This document shows positions 1 through 6,237 of a stretch of DNA of 12,574 nt, piece after piece. Source of the stretch: Rhodanobacteraceae bacterium (GTDB lineage: Bacteria; Pseudomonadota; Gammaproteobacteria; Xanthomonadales; Rhodanobacteraceae); NCBI GenBank assembly GCA_025924775.1, contig JAICHS010000046.1, positions 1-12,574 of the forward strand. The letters are read 5' to 3'. A model generated the notes under the pieces. The model was not told the DNA's origin and did no database searches. It was given only the letters and a program-made list of their open reading frames with translations. Within the stretch, counting starts at the first letter, position 1. Each line of letters starts with the position of its first letter. The translations under genes were made by a program, and so were the position numbers.

Positions 1-276
1 CCAGTCGCTGTTCTTGTACAGCGGTGAACTCTTGTCGTTGCGTTGCGGTGGATAGGGGTACAGCACCCCGCTGGGCGTGCGCATCATGCCGGCGTGCAGC
101 CACGAGAACCCGCGCGAATCGGGCCACAGCAGCGGCGCCCAGCCGGTAGGATCGAGCGCGTTGCCGTACTGGGTGTCGCCCACGCGCGCGCTGTCGCCGG
201 AATCGGCCAACGCCCGTGAACCCGCTAGGGATGCGGCGATGGCGAAGGCCAGCGATGCGACGAGCATTTTGCGCAT
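1..276 (-). CDS. Exported, probable outer-membrane protein (5' part, cut by window edge)
   Basis: Only the first 92 codons lie in the window; the reading frame is open to base 1. The N-terminus is a clear Sec signal peptide: MRKM, then a hydrophobic stretch at about residues 5-20, then ALA before DSGDS, with likely cleavage near residue 25. The mature start is rich in Gly, Trp, Tyr, Pro and Asp (for example GWAPLLWP at about 46-53 and LYPYPPQ at about 73-79), which fits a surface or beta-barrel protein. It lies 28 bases after the decaheme cytochrome gene on the same strand. In known Mtr/Pio/Mto electron conduits an MtrA-type cytochrome is paired with an MtrB-type porin, so this gene is the obvious candidate partner. 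However, I see no CxxC near the N-terminus as in Shewanella MtrB, and I do not recognise the family from this fragment. No clear Shine-Dalgarno precedes the ATG; a second ATG at codon 4 is possible. Confidence 0.72.
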   Translation of the reverse strand, partial: MRKMLVASLAFAIAASLAGSRALADSGDSARVGDTQYGNALDPTGWAPLLWPDSRGFSWLHAGMMRTPSGVLYPYPPQRNDKSSPLYKNSDW

Positions 277-304
277 GGGTTTCTGCCGCTGCGCCGCGAT
301 GGCG

Positions 305-1546
305 CTACTTGTGGAACCTCGAACCGGATGGATTGTTGGAACCGTGGATGTTGGCGTGGCAGGTCAGGCAGGCACGGCCTATCAGGCGCTCGTCCGGCGC
401 AGGCCCGGTCGCGAGCCCGGCCCTGGTCAGCAGGTCGTTGGGGTGGCCCGTCATGGTGTGGCACTGCTGGCACAGCATCGGTACCGGCAATGTGAGCAAT
501 GCCTGCTGGTTGGAGCCGTGCGGGTCGTGGCAGGCCAGGCAGTTCTCGCGCACCGGCGCGTGTTCGAACAGGAACGGCCCGCGTTCCTCGGCGTGGCAGG
601 CGTAGCAGGTCTCGTTGACCGTATCGGTCTTGATGAGGTCCGCCGTCAACGTGCCATGCGGGTTGTGACAATCCGCGCAGGACATCTGCCCTTCCGGCAG
701 TGGCATGTGCGAGCGCCGATTGAACTTGTTGCGGATGTCCTGATGGCAGGCGGCGCAGGTCTGGTTGATCGAGTTGTTGGCCAGCACGCCTTCGGCCGAC
801 AGCTTCGCCATCGGGTTGTGGCAGTCGGTGCAGCCGAGTTGGTGTTGCTGGTGCACCGAACCAATCCAGTCCTGCCGGGCGCCGCCCTTGTGGCACGCGA
901 GGCACACGCCGGCCTGCGTGTCGATTGGCGTCTTGGCATCGCGGGTGAATGCGATGATCAAACCCGGCTTGGTCGGATACTTGGCGTGTGCGGAACCCGG
1001 GCCGTGGCAGGATTCACAAGCCGCGGCGGCGCCCGTTCCCGCGGCACCGGCGCGGAATGCCTGCACGTGCAGTGAGTGGGACGCTTGCACGTTTTCCAGA
1101 GCGTGACAGGCAACGCAGGATTTGGCGCCGATCGCGATCGCATCAGAGGCCAGCGGATTCTTCGCTATCGGCACCGCGTCGAAAGGCATAGCCTGACCAT
1201 TGTCGAGGAAGGCATGCGCGCGCGGATGGCTGTCGGCGTCGGCATCGCTGCGCATATCGGTGCGCGGCAATATCCGTTTGAAATCCTCGGTAGTCAATGC
1301 GCTCGCCGGCAACGGGTCTGCGTGTGGATTGCCCCCGCCCGTGTTCGCTGCGGCCTGCGCAGTGGTCGCCGGCAGCATACGGCTGAAATCCTGTCCGGCC
1401 GGCGCGCTCGATGCAGCGGCAGGATGAATCATTTGCGCAGCGGCATGCCGGATGACCAAAAAGGTGCCCGCCACGGCAAACAGCATGAACAAGGCAATCG
1501 CTGAACGTCGGCCAGCGCTTCGCGTCACTCGCTCAGAAGAAGCCAT
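305..1546 (-). CDS. Decaheme c-type cytochrome, MtrA/DmsE family
   Basis: This 413-residue protein has exactly ten CxxCH heme-binding motifs, with first cysteines at about residues 144, 177, 215, 239, 264, 290, 314, 336, 359 and 393. The spacing, and the C-terminal CLTCH followed by HGSNNPSG, match the MtrA/DmsE family of periplasmic decaheme cytochromes. These carry electrons across the periplasm to an outer-membrane porin-cytochrome complex or to an extracellular reductase. A hydrophobic segment at about 15-33 is a signal peptide or signal anchor. Residues 38-140 form an unusually long Ala/Pro/Asp-rich lead before the first heme. The frame is open upstream to 1753, but that part is Arg/Ser-rich antisense-like sequence over folE2, so I chose the ATG at 1546. 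This ATG overlaps the folE2 stop by 14 bases and has no Shine-Dalgarno, which suggests coupled translation. The electron donor and final acceptor cannot be read from the sequence. Confidence 0.93.
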   Translation of the reverse strand: MASSERVTRSAGRRSAIALFMLFAVAGTFLVIRHAAAQMIHPAAASSAPAGQDFSRMLPATTAQAAANTGGGNPHADPLPASALTTEDFKRILPRTDMRSDADADSHPRAHAFLDNGQAMPFDAVPIAKNPLASDAIAIGAKSCVACHALENVQASHSLHVQAFRAGAAGTGAAAACESCHGPGSAHAKYPTKPGLIIAFTRDAKTPIDTQAGVCLACHKGGARQDWIGSVHQQHQLGCTDCHNPMAKLSAEGVLANNSINQTCAACHQDIRNKFNRRSHMPLPEGQMSCADCHNPHGTLTADLIKTDTVNETCYACHAEERGPFLFEHAPVRENCLACHDPHGSNQQALLTLPVPMLCQQCHTMTGHPNDLLTRAGLATGPAPDERLIGRACLTCHANIHGSNNPSGSRFHK

Positions 1547-2606
1547 GATCGAGGCCGATGGCGTGGCCGGATCCCGGGAAATTCCGGCTGACCTGTGCGA
1601 CGGCGTCGTGCGCATGCAGGCTTTCCTGGTGCTCGACGCAGACCTGGAAAGCGGCGATGCCGTCGTCCGTTTCGATTGCGCGCCGGATGCGGCGCGCCGC
1701 GTCCTCGCAGAACATCGGGTTCTCGGCGTTGGCTTGCGCGAAGGCCTGCTCATCCTCGCGTTTCACGGCCGTCTGCACCGCGGTCCGGAGCGAACGCTCG
1801 ATCCGATCGATCAAAGCAATCAGATTGATCGATGCGCCATGGACGAAGCGCACGCATACGTGTGCGACGCTGCGCTGTGCGTGCGGGGTGCCAGCCATGC
1901 CGCGTTCGCTGCCCAACCACTCAAACACGGCGGCATGAGTCAACGGTTCTCCTGCGCCAAAATCCGCCGCGAACCGCTGCTGGACGAGTTGCCGCGACAG
2001 CGCGGCGGAAGCGGGACAGGTCGAGGAATACACGACTTGCGTACCGAGGTTCATGCGAAAGACACCGCCGATCAGGGTGGCATCGATGGAGACCGGGTAG
2101 GCGCGCCAGCCGTGATGATTGCTGCGCAATGCTTTCCTGCGCACCATGTGGCCGAAGTGGATGCCGATACGTGCGCAATTGGCGAGGTCGTGGTGTGATT
2201 GCAGGAAGGCGTGTAGCAGCGATTCCAGCGTCTGTGCGTCGACAGCTCCCTCGCCAAGGTATTGATTCAACAGCAGGTACAGGCGCGACATGTGGATGCC
2301 GCGCCGATCCGGACACACCAGGTTGACGAAAGCATCCACTCGCGCGCGACAGCGCTGCGGATCGCCATCGCCGGCGTCGAAAAGGATCGGCATCTGGATC
2401 CCTTGCATGCCCACCCAGTCGATCGCACCGTCGCCCAGCGGCAGTGTTTCGGCGGCGACATCGGGTTTCGAATGAAAAGTATCGCGAAAATTTTCCGCGC
2501 CACGCCCCGGTGCATGCGTGGGCGCATCGGTTGCGCGACGGCCGTGCGTCATCGGACCCACCGGGTCAGGCGTGGCCGGCGTAATCCGTGCGTTTGCGCT
2601 AGTCAT
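1533..2606 (-). CDS. folE2: GTP cyclohydrolase FolE2 (type IB)
   Basis: FolE2 converts GTP to 7,8-dihydroneopterin triphosphate, the first step towards tetrahydrofolate and other pterins, in the cytoplasm. Unlike FolE (type IA) it does not strictly need zinc. The 357-residue protein shows family hallmarks in order: KPDV at 47-50, IDWVGMQGI at 62-70, a VNL-x-x-P-x-x-RGIHMSRLY block at 94-110, the catalytic-cysteine segment SSTCPASAALS at 195-204 (Cys197), GTPHAQRS at 239-246 and NPMFCEDAARR near 296-306. It appears complete. The frame is open upstream to 2654, but the ATG at 2606 overlaps the protease stop as ATGACTAG, which supports that start and translational coupling. An ATG at codon 19 is an alternative. 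Its place between a secreted protease and a multiheme cytochrome is odd for a folate enzyme. No Zur-like site or promoter is possible directly upstream, because that sequence is protease coding. Confidence 0.95.
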   Translation of the reverse strand: MTSANARITPATPDPVGPMTHGRRATDAPTHAPGRGAENFRDTFHSKPDVAAETLPLGDGAIDWVGMQGIQMPILFDAGDGDPQRCRARVDAFVNLVCPDRRGIHMSRLYLLLNQYLGEGAVDAQTLESLLHAFLQSHHDLANCARIGIHFGHMVRRKALRSNHHGWRAYPVSIDATLIGGVFRMNLGTQVVYSSTCPASAALSRQLVQQRFAADFGAGEPLTHAAVFEWLGSERGMAGTPHAQRSVAHVCVRFVHGASINLIALIDRIERSLRTAVQTAVKREDEQAFAQANAENPMFCEDAARRIRRAIETDDGIAAFQVCVEHQESLHAHDAVAQVSRNFPGSGHAIGLDHGFF

Positions 2607-3861
2607 GGTTCGATGGTGCCGCGGGGCGCAGCGCGGCCACCGCAGCTGCGGCATTCACTTGAAGCAAACCATCGGAGACCTTGCTGGTGCGTATCAGGAG
2701 ATCGTGGAGCGCGCGTCCATCCAATTTCGGGTCCAGCGACACCAACAGCGCGGCGATGCCGCTGACCTGCGCGGTCGCCATGGACGAACCGGACGTGAAG
2801 TCGTAACCGCCGTCGGGCTGCGTCGTCAGGATGTCGTTCCCTGGGGCGTTCAACACACCGGGCGGATCTACCGCGCTCCCGCTCGAGTTCACGACGATCA
2901 CGCCGGGCACATCGGCAGGGAATCCATCGAGCTTGCCGTCCGGCGGCAGTGCGGCGATCACGACGTGCCGCTGCAGCACGCCCTGTAGCAGTCGGGACAG
3001 CAGGGGATCCGCCGGGCCACCCAAGCTCAGGTTCACGATGCGGGCGTTCGCGTCCATCACGGCGGCCAACGCCTTGGCGAGGGTGAAGGAATTGCAGCGC
3101 GCGTCGGCAGCGGGACCCGGGGGATACCAGCACGCCTTGTAAACGCTCAGTGTGGCCTTGGGAGCCATCCCCACGATGCCGATGTGGTTGTCGGCGATCG
3201 CGCCGATGATGCCGGCAACCTCAGTGCCGTGGTGATCGTGGTCGAATGTCGAAGCATCGTCATCCACCATGTTGTATACGTCGTGGATCTGGCCCTTCAG
3301 GTCCGGATGCACCGCGTCTGCACCGGTATCCACGATGGCCACGCCGACGCCCGCACCTTGGGTGGCGGTTTGCGCGACGGCGGCGGCAGTTTCGACGAAG
3401 CCACGCTGGAGATCGACGTACGGATCGTTGTACTTGTGCGTTTTCTGCTGGCGGCTGGAGTAGACAGAAAAATCCCTCAGTGGCTCCGCGAGCTGCACCC
3501 GCGCGTCGCGCGCGAGTGCCGCGAGCAAGGTATCCCTGTCGGCACCGGCCGGCGGCTCCAGCACGATGCAATACAAGTCCAGGCTCTTGATGGGCCAGCC
3601 CACCAACTGGCGCCAGTGGAAACTCCGTTGCAAGGCGGCGAGGACGGACACTGCGCGTTGGCCCGCACCGTAATTTCCGGACGGCGCGTAACCGAGCAGG
3701 CTGGAACCGGCGTGCGTCGTAGGCGGGTCGATCGGGTTGGCGACGGCCAGCACAATGTCGCGATGGCCATCCATCGAAGCCACGACATTGCTCGTTTGCG
3801 CGTGCACGCTCGCACACCATGCCATGCACGCAACGGCGAAGAGAAGCGCGCCGGCTTTCAT
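2599..3861 (-). CDS. Secreted subtilisin-like serine protease (S8 family)
   Basis: This is a 420-residue protein with a Sec signal peptide (about residues 1-21, cleavage after VHA). A pro-region (about 30-140) follows, including a stretch ending in VQLAEP at about 122-127 that resembles the last strand of a subtilase propeptide. The S8 catalytic domain runs from about 145 to 410. The triad is visible: Asp178 in VDTG, His211 in HGTEVAG and Ser360 in GSSMATA. The oxyanion-hole Asn is not seen where expected: by eye, AALPPDG at 303-309 replaces the usual AAxGN pattern, putting Pro in the Asn position. The protein should act in the periplasm or outside the cell. Its ATG overlaps the anti-sigma stop by 4 bases, and its own stop overlaps the folE2 start by 8 bases. 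Its position suggests it processes or senses something for the sigma/anti-sigma pair, or matures an envelope protein of this operon; this is inference. The calls are by eye, with no structural alignment. Confidence 0.92.
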   Translation of the reverse strand: MKAGALLFAVACMAWCASVHAQTSNVVASMDGHRDIVLAVANPIDPPTTHAGSSLLGYAPSGNYGAGQRAVSVLAALQRSFHWRQLVGWPIKSLDLYCIVLEPPAGADRDTLLAALARDARVQLAEPLRDFSVYSSRQQKTHKYNDPYVDLQRGFVETAAAVAQTATQGAGVGVAIVDTGADAVHPDLKGQIHDVYNMVDDDASTFDHDHHGTEVAGIIGAIADNHIGIVGMAPKATLSVYKACWYPPGPAADARCNSFTLAKALAAVMDANARIVNLSLGGPADPLLSRLLQGVLQRHVVIAALPPDGKLDGFPADVPGVIVVNSSGSAVDPPGVLNAPGNDILTTQPDGGYDFTSGSSMATAQVSGIAALLVSLDPKLDGRALHDLLIRTSKVSDGLLQVNAAAAVAALRPAAPSNHD

Positions 3862-4493
3862 GGCGTGTTGTCGACTGGCTCCGCCAGGCGGATGTCGCGA
3901 TCCGCGCGAAGTCGCCGCAGTGCAGATACCGAAGACGAAGCGGGCCCGGCGGGCACGACGGCGTAGGCACCGGCGTCATTGGGACCGTCGATCACGCGCA
4001 GGCCGAGATCGTGCAGCAACTTGTTCCAGTCGGCCAGTTTCATGCCGGCGGCAGGCACGACGCGCAGCGCGCCCACCGGCTCAAGCAGGGCAGGCTGGCT
4101 GAGGGTTCGATAGTGCGGTGCCTGATCCGACCACAACCATACGCCCAGGGCACCGATTCCGATCGCCTGCAGCAAGACCGCGGCGGCCAGTGCCCGCGTC
4201 AACCGGTTGGCCGATGACCAGGGTCGAATCGGCGCGGCTTCGGGCTCGGGCGCGGCCAGGCGTTCCAGTAGACGTTTCAACCCGCGGTCCGCGTCGACTG
4301 GGACATCCGTGGGCAACGACAGGGCGGAACGCAGCCGGCTCTGCTGGGCGAACTCTCCACTGCACGCTTCGCACTGCGCAAGGTGGTGCATCAGCCAGTC
4401 GCGTTCCTCCGGGGGGGCGGTCGCCTGCAGTACCCACGGCATGCTTTTCCAGGCACGTGCGCAGTCCTTGTCGGAACTCGTCTGAATCGTCAT
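3858..4493 (-). CDS. Membrane-anchored zinc-binding anti-sigma factor with propeptide-like C-terminal domain
   Basis: The protein has 211 residues. The cytoplasmic N-terminus carries the HxxxCxxC motif of ZAS-type anti-sigma factors (His37, Cys41, Cys44), with Cys11 upstream. Such domains bind and silence the partner ECF sigma factor. A single membrane helix lies at about 101-121. The periplasmic part (about 122-211) includes a compact domain from about 141 that ends in IRLAEPVD. Its pattern (AYAVVPAG, then a helix, then D-x-x-IRLAEP) closely parallels the pro-region of the neighbouring S8 protease (LYCIVLEP, helix, D-x-x-VQLAEP). The start codon overlaps the sigma stop as ATGA, and the gene's own stop overlaps the protease start. 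A run of seven C residues (4411-4417, read on the minus strand) lies in codons 25-28. The sigma partner is assigned from adjacency and motif; the propeptide resemblance is a by-eye inference. Confidence 0.9.
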   Translation of the reverse strand: MTIQTSSDKDCARAWKSMPWVLQATAPPEERDWLMHHLAQCEACSGEFAQQSRLRSALSLPTDVPVDADRGLKRLLERLAAPEPEAAPIRPWSSANRLTRALAAAVLLQAIGIGALGVWLWSDQAPHYRTLSQPALLEPVGALRVVPAAGMKLADWNKLLHDLGLRVIDGPNDAGAYAVVPAGPASSSVSALRRLRADRDIRLAEPVDNTP

Positions 4494-5074
4494 GACCTGT
4501 TCTCTCGTTGCGTGGGCGGGTCGCCCGCCAGGGTCGGAAGCACGTTGCGCAACTTGACGCGCGCGTGGAACAGACGGGCCTTCACGGTGCCGACGGGGGC
4601 CTGCATGATGGCGGCAACCTCGTCCAGGCTGTTGCCGACCCCGTAAACCAGTTCGACCACGATCCGCTGGTCCGCGGACAGGTGCTTGAGTCCCTCGGCC
4701 AGCCAGTCGCGCAACTCGCGGTCTGCGTCCGGATCGTGGGACGGACCACGCCCTTCGCGCAGCGCGTAATCGTCGACGGGTTCATCGCCGCGTTGCCGCA
4801 GTGCCTTCAGCCCACAGCGATAGGCGATGCCCATGATCCAGGTGGAAACACGCGAGTCACCGTGAAAGCTGCCCGCCTTCCGCCACGCGATCCAGAAGCA
4901 ATCGTTGACGATCTCCTCGATCAGGTCGGCGCGCCGGGTGAGGCGCGACAGGAAACGGCACAGGCCACCGTGGTACGCGCGATAAAGCGTCTCCAGCGCC
5001 GCACGGTCGCCCATTGCCATGCGCTGCAGCAGCATGCGATCGCGGGAATCGACATCGCTTGTGGGCTCATTCAT
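4490..5074 (-). CDS. ECF-type RNA polymerase sigma factor
   Basis: This 194-residue protein has the two-domain ECF layout. Region 2 spans about 25-95, including the DLIEEIVNDCFWIAW core-binding segment at 50-64 and STWIMGIAYR at 77-86. A linker of about 30 acidic residues follows, then region 4 at about 126-180, with LSADQRIVVELVY at 132-144 and the helix-turn-helix VGTVKARLFHARVKL at 161-175. ECF sigma factors direct RNA polymerase to a small regulon, usually including their own operon, when the linked anti-sigma factor lets go. The next gene overlaps its stop by 4 bases and encodes that anti-sigma factor. The ATG at 5074 fits the expected length, though no strong Shine-Dalgarno is visible. 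The target promoter is probably upstream, at 5075-5179 or further towards the TorF-like gene, but I could not define convincing -35/-10 boxes. Confidence 0.94.
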   Translation of the reverse strand: MNEPTSDVDSRDRMLLQRMAMGDRAALETLYRAYHGGLCRFLSRLTRRADLIEEIVNDCFWIAWRKAGSFHGDSRVSTWIMGIAYRCGLKALRQRGDEPVDDYALREGRGPSHDPDADRELRDWLAEGLKHLSADQRIVVELVYGVGNSLDEVAAIMQAPVGTVKARLFHARVKLRNVLPTLAGDPPTQRENRS

Positions 5075-5108
5075 CGCTGCACGACAACGGCCGGTCTACA
5101 GGGTGGGT

Positions 5109-5119
5109 GCCGGTCCGGC
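5109..5119. promoter_or_regulatory. Short perfect dyad in the gap upstream of the sigma factor gene
   Basis: GCCGG-T-CCGGC is an 11-base palindrome about 35 bases upstream of the sigma start. The gap it sits in (5075-5179) should contain any promoter private to the sigma operon. The one-base centre rules out a hairpin, so if it is functional it would be a protein-binding site. In GC-rich DNA such short dyads are common by chance. Confidence 0.15.
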
Positions 5120-5179
5120 CCGTGAAGGTTGCCTGCCGGGACGGGCGGATTCGCACGGCGGTGCTGCGGCAATCGGGCT

Positions 5180-5998
5180 TCAGAAGGATCGGGAAAGGAT
5201 AACGAGCCACGGCGAGGCGGCGAAGCTGTCCAGGTAGTTACGCGAACCCGAATCGATGGCGACGCGATCGATCTCGGCCTGCCACGGGCCATGGCTCCAA
5301 AGCAATCCCGCTTCGCCATAACGATAGTAGCCCATGCGGTAGCGTTCGTTCCGTGGGTTGCCGTATGGCACCGCGTAGTGCGCAATACCCAACCCGCCGG
5401 AAAGTGAGAAACCCCCAGCCAACGGCCACCGAAAATTCAGGTCGGCGGCTGGGTGCAGCCTGTGATCGTCCGCACTGGCGACATGGACGACGGACAGGCC
5501 GAAGGTCAGGACATCACGGTACACCCAGTAAACGCCCGGCTCGTATACGTTGGCATGCAAGCGGCCCGCGTAGTGGTAGTAGACCATGTCGGCCTGCATC
5601 CTCCAGTCCCCGGAAAGGGTCCACGCGTGCGCTACCCGGGCCACGCTTTCGGCAATATCGCTCGGCGAACGCAGTGCGATTCCGCTGGACAGACCGAGCG
5701 ACCAACCTGAAGGCGTCGTCCACGCGATGCCCCCTTGCAGGGCCGGGGTCGCGGAGGTGATCGCGAGACCACGATCCACCAGCTGCGAAGCGAGCGATAC
5801 CGAGCCGCTCAGGTCCCCCGCGCGAGCGTGGGCCGGGACTAGCGGGAGGGCTGCAGTGATTGCGACGATGAGGGCACGGCCCACGACGCCGAGCGGTGCG
5901 CCGGCAGCCGGGCGCTTGCGGTGGCGCAGTGCCTTTCCCCGCGGTTCCGTGTCGGCGCGACGGCGATGCCGGAACGGGTTTCGACCATCATGCGCCAT
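5180..5998 (-). CDS. TorF-family putative outer-membrane porin
   Basis: This 272-residue protein has an exported N-terminus and a mature part of about 210 residues typical of the TorF/Gcw_chp family of small outer-membrane beta-barrels. The mature start (DLSGSVSLASQL, then DRG, then PALQGGIAW) matches the family's opening strands. Alternating aromatic/polar strands follow to the end (WLVILSRSF), finishing in Phe as outer-membrane barrels usually do. The hydrophobic signal core is at about residues 40-57 with cleavage after AHARA near 60. I chose the ATG at 5998 because a GGAG motif lies 9 bases upstream; this gives a long, Arg-rich n-region. A GTG at 5884 would give a neater signal peptide but has no ribosome site. 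It lies 105 bases upstream of the sigma gene on the same strand, so it could be the first gene of that operon or a separate unit. The transported solute is unknown. Confidence 0.85.
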   Translation of the reverse strand: MAHDGRNPFRHRRRADTEPRGKALRHRKRPAAGAPLGVVGRALIVAITAALPLVPAHARAGDLSGSVSLASQLVDRGLAITSATPALQGGIAWTTPSGWSLGLSSGIALRSPSDIAESVARVAHAWTLSGDWRMQADMVYYHYAGRLHANVYEPGVYWVYRDVLTFGLSVVHVASADDHRLHPAADLNFRWPLAGGFSLSGGLGIAHYAVPYGNPRNERYRMGYYRYGEAGLLWSHGPWQAEIDRVAIDSGSRNYLDSFAASPWLVILSRSF

Positions 5999-6007
5999 GC
6001 AACAGCA

Positions 6008-6011
6008 CTCC
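6008..6011 (-). promoter_or_regulatory. Ribosome-binding site deciding the start of the TorF-like gene
   Basis: GGAG on the minus strand lies 9 bases before the ATG at 5998. No comparable site precedes the alternative ATG-like or GTG starts in the same frame, so this is the reason for choosing 5998. Confidence 0.5.
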
Positions 6012-6201
6012 GACAATGGACGATGACTGCCAGCCAGCCGTGGCGCGAACGGTATCCACATGCAGCACGCCGCGGAACGCTATCGGCATCTCGAGCGGCC
6101 GTGATCCACAGGCGACCACGCAAATGACGCCAAGCGAGGGAGGCGTCGCGCGTGTCGATTCGCCATTCAACCAAAGCGCGCCGTGAAGACACCCACCTCA
6201 C

Positions 6202-6214
6202 GACCTCTCAGGTC
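6202..6214. promoter_or_regulatory. Inverted repeat in the divergent intergenic region, possible operator
   Basis: GACCT-CTC-AGGTC is a perfect 5-base dyad with a 3-base centre. It lies 23 bases before the ATG of the first methyltransferase, inside the 239-base gap between the two divergent gene blocks. Its position suits an operator or promoter element for the plus-strand operon. I see no strong sigma-70 -35/-10 pair around it and no second copy in the gap. Confidence 0.2.
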
Positions 6215-6237
6215 ATTCTGATACGACTTTGCGTGCC

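Noticed and set aside
77..1075. Open frame of 332 codons on the plus strand
   Set aside because: It is antisense to the decaheme cytochrome, whose ten CxxCH motifs prove the minus strand is coding.
1547..1753. 69-codon N-terminal extension of the cytochrome
   Set aside because: It is Arg/Ser/Thr-rich shadow sequence over folE2 and would bury the signal peptide; the ATG at 1546 is better.
5093..5133. CAACCTT and TGTAGAC boxes as an ECF promoter for the sigma operon
   Set aside because: They are 24 bases apart, too far for the usual 16-17 base ECF spacing, and neither matches a consensus well.
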